This document shows, one piece after another, positions 10,243 to 21,180 of a stretch of DNA of 64,000 nucleotides. Under the pieces are notes generated by a model. It saw only the letters and a program-made list of their open reading frames with translations. It did not search any database and was not told where the DNA came from. Made by a program: the position numbers and the translations under genes. Source of the DNA: Muraenolepis orangiensis (Eukaryota; Chordata; Actinopteri; Gadiformes; Muraenolepididae); the NCBI GenBank assembly GCA_027704905.1, contig CM051007.1, positions 21,535,059-21,599,058 of the forward strand, written 5' to 3'. Numbering within the stretch: the first letter of the stretch is position 1; the number at the start of each line of letters is the position of its first letter.

Positions 10243-13200
10243 ATCAGATTTAAACAACAAACAAAATAAAAAAACAAATGGTACAATCATGTGGACTTCA
10301 ACACATTATTACACACCAAACATGACCCCTGCACATTTCCTCAGCTTCAGTTTGGTGACAGGCTTGGTCATCACATCTGCAACCATTTCGTCTGTAGGAC
10401 AATAAACCAATGACATCCTTTCCTCCCTTATGGTAGACCTGATAAAGTGGCATTTAATATCCACGTGTTTACGTCTGTGCCTACACAGGGTTTTTAACTA
10501 GTGCTATTGTCCCCTGGTTGTCCTCGTTAACAATGGTTTTCTTGTACACATAGGCATCCCATACCCCCAATAGCTGCTCCAAATGAATACACTCCTGTAT
10601 AGTTAGAGCTAGAGCCATGTACTCAGCCCCGCATGTAGAAAGTGCTACTGTGGGCTGTTTCTTGGTTTTCCAAGAGACTAGTGAGCTGTCCTTACTCATG
10701 CTCACACAATACCCTGTTGTACTGCGTCTATCGCTTGTGTCTGCAGCCCAGTCTGCGTCACTATATGCCTGTAGGCCTAGTTTCTCGCTGTCCTTTCTAA
10801 AACAGAGCTGCTTGTCTGCAGTCCCCCTGAGATAACGCAAAACATGTTTAACTGTAACCCAATGCTCATCTGTAGGTTCAGGAAAATGCTGTGATAACTT
10901 GCTTCCCACAAAACAAAGATCTGGACGTGTACAGGTTGTCAAGTACATAAGACTGCCGACAGCCTCTCTGTACTTCTTCACATCTGTCATTTTAGATTGC
11001 ATCTTCAGTGTAGTCTAACTTTTGGTCACATGGTGTTTCTCTAACCCTACACTCCTGCATGTCAAAACGTTCTAGTATCTTCTCAACATATCTCTCTTGT
11101 GACACTTTAACACAGCTGTCAGACTGGCTGAAATCCATGCCCAGCAAATGCTTTATCCTCCCCAAGTCCTTCATCTTAAATTTGGTAGAGAGCATGTTTT
11201 TCACTTGGTATTGTTGGCTGCGATGATAAGATCATCGACCCAAATAGCAATTATCACTTTCCCCTCCGTAGATTATTTTGAGTAGACGCAGTGGTCTGCC
11301 GGGTTCTGGGTGAAATTGTCATCTGTCAAACATTTATGCAGCATCTCATTCCAATTTCGCCCTGACTGCTTCAGGCCGTAAAATTGACTTCTCTAGCTTA
11401 CACACTAGCTTTTCTCCCTGCTTTACATAACCCTCAGGTTGTTCCATGTAAATGTCTCGATCGATGGGAGCATGCAGATAGGTCGTCTTCACATCCATCT
11501 GATGTAAAATCAAATCTTCCTGGGCTGCCTTTTGCATCAACACTCGTATACTTGTCAGGTTGGCGAGAACGTCTCCCCATAATCTATCCCCGCCCTCTGA
11601 CTGTATCCTTTCGCTACAAATCTAGCCTTGTACTTGTCGTGTCCGTCGCCCTTAATTGAGTACACCCATCTTCCTCCCACTGTTTTCCTGCCCTCTGGCA
11701 ATTTTGTCAGGGTGAACGTCTGGTTGTCTTCTAGGGACTTGATCTCCTCATCCATCGCTCTTCCCCACTTTACTGACTCGGTCGATGTCATGGCCTCTTT
11801 AAAGGTCAGAGGTACGCAAACTGCTCTGTAGCAATAATCTACGCTGGTGAGTGTACTATCATCCTCACTATCTTCCTGAGTATAATCCGTCAGGTACCCC
11901 GGGGGTTTACGCTCCCTGCTGGGATATCTCCCACTGTCTGAGGCATGTGGCGCCACCCTAGGGTGCTCCTCACCACCATCCTCGGGTGCTGACTGTGGAC
12001 CGTCAGTCTGTACATCTGCGCTCCGTACATTAGGCTGTGGGGTCTCTACCCTCTCTTCACAGTCTCCCTCTGGGTCCAGTTCTAGCTTCTGGGTCTGAGT
12101 CCCGCTATCACAAGTTGTCTTGGTGACAAACTTTACCAGTCTGTGCTTCTGCACCTTCCCTTTGTCGAGGTAGTAAACTAGGTAGGCGGGACTGCCCTTG
12201 TCATGTCCTACAAAGCGTCCTTTCTCACATCTGGAGTCCAGTTTTCCCCTGTCCTGCTGGTACGCATAGCACACTGACCCAAACGTATGCATCCTAGCCA
12301 AATTGCACTTTTTCCCTGTCAGTGCTGAATATGGCGTAGTGCCCGTGTGCTTATTAAAACACCGGTTTCTGGTATGGGCTGCTTCCTGAATGGCATAGTG
12401 CCAAAGGCTCTTAGGTAGATCACTGTCTATGAACATACATCTGGCCATTTCGAAAAGAGTGCGCCCTTCTCTTTCAGCTGTCCCATTCTGGTGAGGGGAA
12501 TAAGGACAAGACGTCTCGTGCCTAATCTTGTTCATTCTCAGTAGTGTTTGAAACTCCTTACTAGTGAACTCGGTCCCGTTATCTGACCTGATGCATTTTA
12601 CAGTCCCATAAGGGGCTACATCTGCCAGATACTTCTCAGTGGCTAGAACTGCATCACTTTTCGCTTTCAGAAAATAAACAAACACTGCCCCTGTACACAC
12701 ATCTGTGAATCAGTGCATATACTTGAACCCATCTATGGACTCATTATTTACTGGGCCAGCCAAATCGGTGTTCACCAACTCGAGTGGTGTCTTCACTTTA
12801 TCGGTCGGATCTCTGTTCCTCGTTTGGGTGAACTTTCCCTCTATGCATACTGCACATTCTTTGTCAGGTTTACACTTTGTACCCTTAATATGCATGCCTA
12901 CGGTTACATCCTGCAGCTTTAAAACATCCTCATAATTGCAGTGACCCATAATCTCATGCCATATCATGGCGTGAGAATATCATGGCTGACAAGACACACA
13001 TCATCAGCATCACACTCGGTTTGCAGATAGTACATCCTCTTACATACATAAATGTCAAACCTTGTACCATCCGGTAACACTAGTACATCTTTACCTTCGT
13101 CAAAGAACACCTTGGCGCCTTGAGTGGTAGCAGACTTCACGGAGAGGATATCTTGGGGGTACGATGGGATGTAAAGGGCGTTCTTTAGAGTCACTTTACA

Positions 13201-13826
13201 CCGTCGTCCCTCGCTGTCTATCAGACATACCTGTGCCTCTCCCCTGCCTTGTGCCACCCCGAAGGTGCGCTTCCCGTCCGCCAATTCCATGCTGTGTCTC
13301 TCCGGCTTGAAGGTGCTGTTGAAGTTCTTGAATTTGCTCTCGTCGTTGATGATGTGAGACGACGCTCCCGTGTCGACGATCAGTCCCTTTCTCTGGGTCT
13401 GTAGCTGTTGTCTCGGTAGGCTGGTGTCTTCCGTTTGTGCTCTGAGGGTGTAGTCTTCCCCTCCCGCAGCTGCTCGGGCGCCATCTTGTCCACGCCTTGC
13501 TTCATGGCCGCCGTCATCTTGTCCACGCCTTGCTTCATGGTCGCCGCCATCTTGCACGTGGGCGCACCGAGCGCCACCACCGCGGTCTTTCTTCGTGCAC
13601 GCTTTGTCCGTGTGCCCCTGGCTTTTACAGAAATTACACCAAACTTTCTTTGTGCATTCGTCTTTTCGGTGGCCCTTCTCTCCGCATCGCCAACACACCA
13701 GCCCGTTGCGTTCTCCGTCTCCGTCGCGGATGTCTCGCTTGGCGGGCTTTCTCTTTGGCCCCGCTTGGGCCGTCAGCACCCTCTCGCCCGTGGCTGGGGC
13801 TGAATCTTCTGAGGCCTCGAAGTTCG
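10243..13826 (-). pseudogene. Ty1/copia element B internal region, decayed gag-pol
   Basis: On the minus strand the pieces of a copia polyprotein appear in order: two zinc knuckles (CWRCGEKGHRKDEC), protease (LIVDTGASSHI), integrase with RSDNGTEF and QNGTAEREGRT, reverse transcriptase (MDVKTTYLHAPIDRDIYMEQ) and RNase H (YSDADWAAD, EDNQGTIAL). The pieces lie in different frames (13779-12964, 12967-12710, 12700-11555, 11543-11346, 11204-10992, 11002-10481). The catalytic WVDD region of the reverse transcriptase lies outside these open frames, in a frame-disrupted stretch around 11205-11345. The gag start and 5' LTR are gone beyond 13826. It is related to, but clearly diverged from, element A at 14137-18971. 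Confidence 0.9.
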
Positions 13827-13852
13827 AAGGTCACGTAATGTGTCCTCTAAAA

Positions 13853-13964
13853 CAGGGGTTCCCAACCTTTTTTGTGCCACGGACTGGCAGATACATGAAA
13901 AAAATCTCGCGGACCGGTTGTCAATTCTCGTGGACCGGTTGTCAAAGTGTGTGTCAACACACAC
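13853..13964 (+). mobile_element. hAT (Charlie-like) 5' end fragment
   Basis: Begins CAGGGGTTCCCAACCTTTTT followed by a 'tgccacggactgg' type terminal sequence, the classic end of Charlie-like hAT elements. A matching opposite end may be at about 19100-19170 (CGGTCCGGTACCGG), in which case copia element A landed inside this hAT copy. Interior mostly lost. Confidence 0.6.
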
Positions 13965-14056
13965 CCCTAACAAAACGGCAGGGCTCGATTTCAGTATAAA
14001 CGCGCATGTACGCGGAGCACCGTAACAAAACCGGCTCGTTCGCGACCGACACGTCA
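13965..14056 (-). mobile_element. BED-hAT family fragment, internally deleted
   Basis: Joins a piece matching 4933-4970 (CAAAACGGCAGGGCTC) to the family's terminal end (GGCTCGTTCGCGACCGACAC). About 92 bp. Confidence 0.65.
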
Positions 14057-14136
14057 CTAGCGCGTAGTCTCTTTAGTAGCGCGTGCAACTGAAAGTCTCT
14101 CGTTATGCCGCCGATATATATTTAATCTATATATAT

Positions 14137-14414
14137 TGTTGACAGAGTCACATGTGCAGCAAGAAACCAGTCATGACGACGAGGTCTTATTTAGCCTTAA
14201 CTGGCGTGGTTTATTTCCATATATGCATTGCACCACTTGACCCGCTCTCCGTGAGAGCTAGAGAGAGAGAGATAGAAAGGGGGGGAACAATCCCTTATAT
14301 CTGACACCTGACGTCAGCTACAATAGCTGCGCCTCCTTACGCCTATAGCGCCCTCTTACTGCGGAACAGTTATAGTGCAGTTACATACAGACATATTAAC
14401 ACTTACACTTAACA
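14137..14414 (-). repeat. copia element A 3' LTR
   Basis: 278 bp, same as 18694-18971. In element orientation it carries a TGACGTCA palindrome (14309-14316), an ATATAAGG TATA-like box just after it, and GGAAATAAACC as a polyadenylation-type signal. Confidence 0.95.
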
Positions 14415-14425
14415 CTCCCACTTAT
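14415..14425 (-). other. polypurine tract of copia element A
   Basis: Minus strand ATAAGTGGGAG abuts the 3' LTR, the usual plus-strand primer position. The same motif abuts the LTR of element B at 6593. Confidence 0.8.
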
Positions 14426-14521
14426 GAATGACGTGTATACTGTACAACTTTTCCAAGAAAAAAATAACAATTCAAAACATCAAAAGAACATGGCGGTCAA
14501 TATTACATAACAGGCAATATT

Positions 14522-17500
14522 TTACACACCGAACATGACCCCTGCAAATTTTTTCAATTTCAGTTTGGAGACCGGCTTGGTCATAGCGTCTGCCACCATG
14601 TCATCTGTAGGACAGTAAACCAGTGTCATCCTTTCTTCTCTGATGACAGATCTGATGAAGTGATATTTTATATCCACATGTTTACACCTCTGTCGGCACA
14701 CAGGGTTTCTGGCAAGTGCAATGGTTCCCTGGTTGTCCTCATAAACAACAGTTTTCCTATATCCATAGGTATCCATTCCTTCGAGCAGTTGTTCCAGATA
14801 AATACATTCCTGTATTGTCAAGGCTAGAGCCATATATTCGGCTTCACAGGTTGATAGTGCCACTGTGGGCTGTTTCTTTGTTTTCCATGAAACCAGTGAG
14901 CTGTCTGTAGCCATACTCACACAATACCCCGTGGTACTTCTCCTGTCTGTGGCGTCCGCCGCCCAATCTGCGTCACTATAGGCTTGAAGCCCTAAGCCCT
15001 CGCTGCTTTTTCTGAAACATAACTCTTTATCTGCTGTACCTTTGAGATAACGGAAAACATGTTTTGCTGTAATCCAGTGCTCTTCTGTGGGATCAGCAAA
15101 ATGCTGTGATAGCTTACTCACTACAAAACATAGGTCAGGGCGAGTACATGTTGTCAAATAAATGAGGCTGCCTACAGCTTCTCTATACATTTTTACATCC
15201 GTAAATTTTTGTGCATCCTCATTGTAGTCTAGCTTTTGATCACATGGTGTTTCCCTAGTTCTACACTCCTGCATGTCAAAACGATTCAGGATCTTTTCCA
15301 CATATCTCTTCTGGGATATTTTTACACAACTGGCAGACTGTTCGAAGTCCATGCCTAGGAAATGTTTTAACCTGCCCAGGTCCTTCATCTTGAATCTGGT
15401 GGAGAGCATACCTTTCACCTGCTCTAGGTTTCTAGTGTTGTCTGCTGCGATGATCAAATCATCCACCCAAATCACAATTATCACTTTCCCTGCCTCTTTT
15501 GACTCCTTTGTGTAAACACAGGGGTCTACTGGGTTCTGTATGAAGTGGTCTTCGATTAGACATGTATGAAGCATCTCGTTCCAATTTCGCCCAGACTGTT
15601 TCAGGCCGTAAATGGATTTTTGTAGCTTACATACTAGCTTCCCTCCTTTCTTCTCGTAACCTTCAGGTTGTTCCATATATATGTCCCTGTCAATGGGTGC
15701 GTGCAGGTAGGCTGTCTTCACATCCATCTGGTGTAAAATCAAGTCGTCTTCGGCTGCCTTCTGCATAACTACCCGTACACTGGTCAGATTAGCTGTAGGG
15801 GAGAATGTCTCACCGTAGTCTATTCCTTCCCTCTGACTGTAGCCTTTAGCTACAAACCTGGCCTTGTACCTGTCGTGCCCTTCAATACCCTCCTTGATTG
15901 AGTACACCCACTTGCCTCCCACTGCTTGTCTACCCTCGGGTAACTTTGTTAGAGTAAAAGTATGATTGTCCTCCAGGGACCTCATCTCCTCATCCATCGC
16001 TCTCTCCCATTTTCCTGACTCAGGGGATATCATGGCCTCTTTAAAGGTCTGAGGTACACCACTCACTACTCTGTAGCAGTAATCTATACTGGTAAGTGTA
16101 CTGTCATCCTCGTCACTTTCTCTCTGGGCATAGTCTTTCAGATACTTTGGGGGTTTATGTTCCCGGGGGGGATATCTCCCACTGCATGAGGCACGTGGCG
16201 TCACCCTAGGGTGCTTCTCGCCATCATCCTCCGGTGGCTGTTGACCGTCTGTCTCCATGTCTGTGCTCAGTACACTAGGCTGTGGCGTCTCTCTTTTCTC
16301 ACACCCTATTCTGGAGTCCAGCTCTGGCTCCTGTGTCTGTGTCTCGTTCTCACATGTTGTCTTTGTGACAAACTTTACTAATCTGTGCTTTTGCACTTTC
16401 CCCTTACCGGGATAATAGACTAGAAAAGCGGGGCTGCCCTTGTCATGCCCTACAAAAAGTCCTTTCTCACACCTGGACTCGAGTTTTCCTCTGTCCTGTT
16501 GGTAAGCATAACATACTGACCCAAACTTGTGCATCCTGGCTAGATCACACCTTTTTCCTGTCAGTGCTGTATATGGGGTGGTGCCCGTGTGCTTGTTAAA
16601 ACACCGATTTCTAGTGTAAGCTGCTTCTTGGACCGCATAATGCCATAGACTCTTAGGTAAGTTACCGTCTATTAGCTTACACCTAGCCATTTCGAAGAGA
16701 GTGCGCCCTTCCCTCTCAGCTATCCCGTTTTGGTGCGGGGAGTAAGGACAGGACGTCTCGTGTCTGATCTTGTTCCTTCTCAGCAGTGACTGAAACTCTC
16801 TATTTGTGAACTCTGTTCCGTTGTCGGACCTCAGGCACTTTACGCTGCCATACGGAGCCACATCTGCAAGGAATTTCTCTGTGGCCTGAAGTGCGTCACT
16901 CTTTGCTTTGAGAAAGTAGACAAACACTGCCCCTGTACACACATCTGTGAAAGACTGCATATATTTAAAGCCGCCTATGGACTCATTATTCACTGGGCCG
17001 GCTAGATCTGTGTTAACTAGCTCAAGTGGTGTCTTTACTTTTTCTGTGGGACCTCTGTTCCTTGTTTGAGTGAACTTTCCCTTTATACACACATCACATT
17101 CTTTGTTAGGTCTATGCTTTTCACCGTTAATGTGCATGCCTACTGTTACCGCCTGCAGCTTCAGTATGTCCTCGTAATTACAATGACCCATGATCTCATG
17201 CCATGTCTGAATATCATGACTGACATTACACACATCATTTTCATTACATTCTGTTTGTAGATAATACATTCTCTTGTACACCTCAATGTTAAATCTCGTA
17301 CCGTCAGGCTTCACAAGAACATCGTTACCTTCATTGAAGAACACCTTGGCACCATTTGCAGTAGCAGATTTTACAGAGAATAGTTCTTGGGGGAACGAGG
17401 GTATGTAGAGGGCGTTCTTCAACGTCACTGTACACCGGCGCCCCTCACTGTCTATGAGGCATACCTGTGCGTCTCCTCTCCCGTGCGCCAACCCGAAAGT

Positions 17501-18607
17501 GCGCTTCCCGTCTGCCAGCTCCATGCTGTGTCTCTCCGGCTCGAAGGTGCTGTCAAAGTTCTTGAATCGGCTCCTGTCGTTGATAATGTGGGACGACGCA
17601 CCTGTGTCCACGATCAGTCCCTTCCTTTGGGCCTGCTGCTGCTGCGCTGACCGGCTGGCGTATGCTGTCTGCGCCCCGAAGGTGAAGTCCTCTTTCCCCG
17701 CTCCTCTCCGGGCGTCGTCTCGACTCGCCTCACGTCCACCGCTGCCGCCATCTTGTCCACAGCCGCCATCTTGCACGTGCGCGTACCGAGCGCTCTGTTC
17801 GCGCTTCTTTCTACACACTCTGTCTGCGTGTCCCGAAGTTTTGCAGAAACTACACCAAACAGTTTTTGTGCAGTTATCCTTTCGGTGACCCTTTTCTCCA
17901 CAACGCCAACACGCCATCTCCGTCGGGGGTCCGGTCTTTTTCTTTGGCGCTGCCCGGGCCTTCATTACCCTTTCTCCCGCCTCCTCGGCGACCGGGTCTG
18001 AGTCTTCTGAGGCCTCGAAGTTCCGCAACTTGGCCTTGAACTCCCCCAGCGACATGTCCGCTGAACCGTGCGTCACCAACAGTGTGAACGGTTTATACAT
18101 CTCCGGTAGTCCCCTCATAACCATCGCCATCATTAGTCCATCACTCGGTGCTTCTCCTGCACTTTTGAGCGCAGTGATGATCTGCTCCGCCCTGATGACG
18201 TATTCAGTCACGGTCTCTGTGCTAGCTTTCTTCAGCGCGGTCAATGTTATATACAGGGATACAATCCGGGGCCTACCTTTGCCGATGTAGTGTTCTCTTA
18301 ACACTTTTAGACTCTCTCGGCCTTTGTCCTTTGTGTCCCGGAATATCAGCCCCAAGCTTGTGTTGTCTAGGAGTGGTGCTAGCTCGCAGTATGCGTCGGC
18401 GTTCAGCTTAGTATCCAGGGCTTGCGCGGCCTCCGTTATGTCTCCCGTGAGGCCCGTCAAAATTGTCTTTTTCAGCCCCAATCCGTGCATACAGCACAAC
18501 ATCCGCTCTTCCCAGAGCTCGTATTCTTCTGCCCTTCCGTCAAACGTGGGCCACTTGCTTCTGCCTCTGGTCGCCATCTTTTGGTTGTAGCTTAGCTTTA
18601 GTGTCAC
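14522..18607 (-). CDS. Ty1/copia gag-pol polyprotein, 1361 aa, intact
   Basis: A single open frame codes all retrotransposition functions. In order: gag of about 225 residues; two CCHC zinc knuckles (C233-C236-H241-C246 and C252-C255-H260-C265); aspartic protease with VDTGASS (D334); a GAG-pre-integrase zinc region; integrase with D (NTDLAGP), D (RSDNGTEF) and E (IAEREGRT); copia-type reverse transcriptase with MDVKTAYLHA and the catalytic WVDDLI; and RNase H with SDADWAAD, CEAEYMAL and EDNQGTIAL. The order integrase before reverse transcriptase defines Ty1/copia. A second methionine at residue 11 (MATRGRSKW) is the likelier start because it begins the conserved gag sequence; the first would add ten residues. 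No stop or frameshift was seen. Gag and pol share one frame, so the gag/pol ratio must be set some other way, such as RNA splicing. Confidence 0.95.
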   Translation of the reverse strand: MTLKLSYNQKMATRGRSKWPTFDGRAEEYELWEERMLCCMHGLGLKKTILTGLTGDITEAAQALDTKLNADAYCELAPLLDNTSLGLIFRDTKDKGRESLKVLREHYIGKGRPRIVSLYITLTALKKASTETVTEYVIRAEQIITALKSAGEAPSDGLMMAMVMRGLPEMYKPFTLLVTHGSADMSLGEFKAKLRNFEASEDSDPVAEEAGERVMKARAAPKKKTGPPTEMACWRCGEKGHRKDNCTKTVWCSFCKTSGHADRVCRKKREQSARYAHVQDGGCGQDGGSGGREASRDDARRGAGKEDFTFGAQTAYASRSAQQQQAQRKGLIVDTGASSHIINDRSRFKNFDSTFEPERHSMELADGKRTFGLAHGRGDAQVCLIDSEGRRCTVTLKNALYIPSFPQELFSVKSATANGAKVFFNEGNDVLVKPDGTRFNIEVYKRMYYLQTECNENDVCNVSHDIQTWHEIMGHCNYEDILKLQAVTVGMHINGEKHRPNKECDVCIKGKFTQTRNRGPTEKVKTPLELVNTDLAGPVNNESIGGFKYMQSFTDVCTGAVFVYFLKAKSDALQATEKFLADVAPYGSVKCLRSDNGTEFTNREFQSLLRRNKIRHETSCPYSPHQNGIAEREGRTLFEMARCKLIDGNLPKSLWHYAVQEAAYTRNRCFNKHTGTTPYTALTGKRCDLARMHKFGSVCYAYQQDRGKLESRCEKGLFVGHDKGSPAFLVYYPGKGKVQKHRLVKFVTKTTCENETQTQEPELDSRIGCEKRETPQPSVLSTDMETDGQQPPEDDGEKHPRVTPRASCSGRYPPREHKPPKYLKDYAQRESDEDDSTLTSIDYCYRVVSGVPQTFKEAMISPESGKWERAMDEEMRSLEDNHTFTLTKLPEGRQAVGGKWVYSIKEGIEGHDRYKARFVAKGYSQREGIDYGETFSPTANLTSVRVVMQKAAEDDLILHQMDVKTAYLHAPIDRDIYMEQPEGYEKKGGKLVCKLQKSIYGLKQSGRNWNEMLHTCLIEDHFIQNPVDPCVYTKESKEAGKVIIVIWVDDLIIAADNTRNLEQVKGMLSTRFKMKDLGRLKHFLGMDFEQSASCVKISQKRYVEKILNRFDMQECRTRETPCDQKLDYNEDAQKFTDVKMYREAVGSLIYLTTCTRPDLCFVVSKLSQHFADPTEEHWITAKHVFRYLKGTADKELCFRKSSEGLGLQAYSDADWAADATDRRSTTGYCVSMATDSSLVSWKTKKQPTVALSTCEAEYMALALTIQECIYLEQLLEGMDTYGYRKTVVYEDNQGTIALARNPVCRQRCKHVDIKYHFIRSVIREERMTLVYCPTDDMVADAMTKPVSKLKLKKFAGVMFGV

Positions 18608-18679
18608 GCGGTTCTCCCGCCGCTAAACTGGCCTACACTTTTCAGCTAACTACCTATCGTTCTTTTGCTCTTACGTGAT

Positions 18680-18693
18680 CTGGGCCCATAACC
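18680..18693 (-). other. primer-binding site complementary to the initiator tRNA-Met anticodon arm
   Basis: Minus strand GGTTATGGGCCCAG directly follows the 5' LTR. It is complementary to CTGGGCCCATAACC, the anticodon stem-loop of eukaryotic initiator tRNA-Met rather than its 3' end. Drosophila copia is known to prime from such an internal tRNA fragment. Confidence 0.85.
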
Positions 18694-18971
18694 TGTTGAC
18701 AGAGTCACATGTGCAGCAAGAAACCAGTCATGACGACGAGGTCTTATTTAGCCTTAACTGGCGTGGTTTATTTCCATATATGCATTGCACCACTTGACCC
18801 GCTCTCCGTGAGAGCTAGAGAGAGAGAGATAGAAAGGGGGGGAACAATCCCTTATATCTGACACCTGACGTCAGCTACAATAGCTGCGCCTCCTTACGCC
18901 TATAGCGCCCTCTTACTGCGGAACAGTTATAGTGCAGTTACATACAGACATATTAACACTTACACTTAACA
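18694..18971 (-). repeat. copia element A 5' LTR
   Basis: 278 bp, identical by eye to the 3' LTR. Would drive transcription of the element toward lower coordinates. The CRE-like TGACGTCA is at 18866-18873. Confidence 0.95.
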
Positions 18972-18976
18972 TATAT

Positions 18977-19242
18977 AGATTATAACGCCCATATATACCG
19001 CTATATAATCTATATGTGTAGATTATACTATATATATAATCTCTATATATAGATTATACCGCCCGCCGTTCACCTATACTCAAATTATTTGAGTCAAATA
19101 TGATGATAAACACACAGCTGTTTCGCGGCCCGGCAGTAACACCTCCACGGTCCGGTACCGGAAAAAATATTTGTTTAGCGAAGCCGGAGGCCCTACGCAG
19201 GCCCTAGGCTTTTGCCTACTCCGCCTTAGGAGGCGCCGGGCC
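18977..19242. other. AT-rich palindromic stretch and hAT terminal remnant
   Basis: 18977-19070 is built of TATATAGATTATA-type inverted repeats. 19100-19170 resembles the opposite end of a Charlie-like hAT. 19175-19235 is a GC-rich piece (CGAAGCCGGAGGCC). No gene. Confidence 0.5.
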
Positions 19243-19538
19243 TGGACTATGACGACACAGAGCAGTGTTAAAGAACACCTCTCGACGTGTCTTCCTGTAA
19301 GCTCCTTCACGGGTTTCGCTACACTATATAGTATCACCTGATAAACCTGAAAAACTCCAATTACAGTCAGTATCAACCTGGTTAGCAATTCAAACACGAA
19401 GTTCAGTCCCTCCAGTAGTTGAAACAATCATTTATACTTTATCACATATCACTTACAGTTGCTAAAAGACAGTCTACTAGGTATACAAACAGTTCTAAGA
19501 TTACTTATAGAGTATGTGTGAGATATGAGCATAATAAT

Positions 19539-19620
<82 letters not shown>

Positions 19621-20395
19621 ATACAGGTAAGTAAGAATAAGTATATAACAGGTAGTGATCAGGGGTACGCAATTGTGAAAAACAGGATAAATATATATAA
19701 ATATATATTTAATCACAGGTTGCGTTAAGCTGTCAATAATTAGTTCATTATGCAAATTCTGCGCTTTAGTGGGCGTTTTATTTTAATTGTTTTATCTCAT
19801 TCTTCATGAAGAGAGTATACTCATTAAAACAGAGAAACATGGATGAAAGCTTGGATGCGCAATCTTCCGCGTAGTTGCGGATAATAAGTAAAGCTTTCAC
19901 TCGGTGGTTAACTCTTTAGCCTGTCGGCATATTTATTTAGTGCAATCTAGTGACAACACTTAACAAAGCCCCGGTGCCTCCGGGTAGGGCGGTACACCTT
20001 TAATAAAAAGGGTGCGTGGCTTAAAGTCTTCCCCCTAACGTTCCTCCCTCCCTCCCTCCCTATATAGTCATAGCAGCGCGTGTTGCGTCAGCTCAGATCT
20101 CAGCGTGGAAGCCGGCAGTCCATTCCAATTCACCATCGTCTCGACTTATTGTGGGCCAACAAAAAAAAGGTACGCTTAGAAGCCATTTCACGAAGATACA
20201 CGTCGTTTATTATTATATTGATTTATTTACAGGGAATACGCTATTTACTAAGGCTATGTACTTAAGGTGTACGGCTCAGATATGTAATATAGCGAGAGCG
20301 TGATGACCGTCACCTCGTGTGCTCTCTAAAAGAAAGCATGACAACGATGGACATAGCTATGGTGCTAAAATAGGAAAAATGTAAACGACTAGTTG
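19243..20395 (+). repeat. dispersed repeat R, copy 2 (longest)
   Basis: Most complete copy. It begins GACGACACAGAGCAGTG, has a (TA)n run at 19542-19622, and ends near AAAATGTAAACGACTAG. Copies 3 and 4 share the same ends. No terminal TG/CA or target duplication was recognised, so its class is unknown. Confidence 0.85.
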
Positions 20396-20419
20396 TACAT
20401 GTACCTGTACATGCGCCCG

Positions 20420-20693
20420 GGAGTTTTATATTGGACTTCAATGGGGAGCTGGATGACAATCCTCCGTACTTTTAAATAAAACCTTTTTAAATTAGCTGTA
20501 GGGGGCGCTGTTGGTACTTTGACACGGGGACATGATTGCTGTGCTTTCGAAGTGTTAAAGTAGTATCAGTATTTTCACAGATGAATCTTGTTAAATTTAT
20601 ATGTATTTATTTTTCTCTTGCAAGTTTATTTTTCTCAGATTTTTGGGAGGATGGTCCTCCCTTTCCTCAATAAACGAGCCTCCACTGCTGTAC
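20420..20693 (+). mobile_element. hAT family S, 3' end fragment
   Basis: Matches the 3' part of the full element at 42688-44801, ending CGAGCCTCCACTG. A related fragment occupies the same position upstream of asns copy 2 (37319-37925). Confidence 0.8.
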
Positions 20694-20734
20694 TATATTA
20701 TATATAATATATATAATATATAATATAATAATAT

Positions 20735-21180
20735 TATATAGGTAATATATAATATTCTGTATTATATATTACCATGCACTTTACTGTAACATTTGCACTC
20801 TGGTTAGATGCCAAATTATTTCCGCTGTACTGTACTTGTGCTGTACAATGACAATGCATTTTAATCTAAACTACAGACAGCGTCAGAGAAGTTACCCATC
20901 TCCGTCCGACCCCTTCGTTCCACAGTGGGAGTGGGATTAAAATCACCTCACCAAAAAACACAAATGACTTATTTACTATTCATATAGTACACTTTCAGTA
21001 TACACAATTGAATTACACTGCCTATTTAGTTATACACATTACTAATGCATATTAGTTGATAATGGGAACTTTATTCGTCCCTGGTGAGAAACGTGTATAT
21101 CCCAAACGTGTATATCCAAGGCCACGGATATCATTTTACTACCATTGTGAACCCTCAAAACTCTTCTGTTCACCATAGCC
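20735..21180 (+). repeat. about 445-bp segment, second copy
   Basis: Near-identical to 5604-6049. It lies 0.2 kb upstream of the first asns coding exon; the second asns copy lacks it. Confidence 0.85.

Larger units (their letters stand above)
14137..18971 (-). mobile_element. intact Ty1/copia retrotransposon (element A)
   Basis: A 4835-bp element with two 278-bp LTRs (14137-14414, 18694-18971) that appear identical over their whole length, TGTT...AACA ends, and a 5-bp target duplication TATAT at 14132-14136 and 18972-18976. Between them lie one uninterrupted gag-pol frame, a primer-binding site touching the 5' LTR and a purine tract (AAGTGGGAG) touching the 3' LTR. Matching LTRs and an unbroken frame point to a recent insertion that may still be competent. 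Confidence 0.96.
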
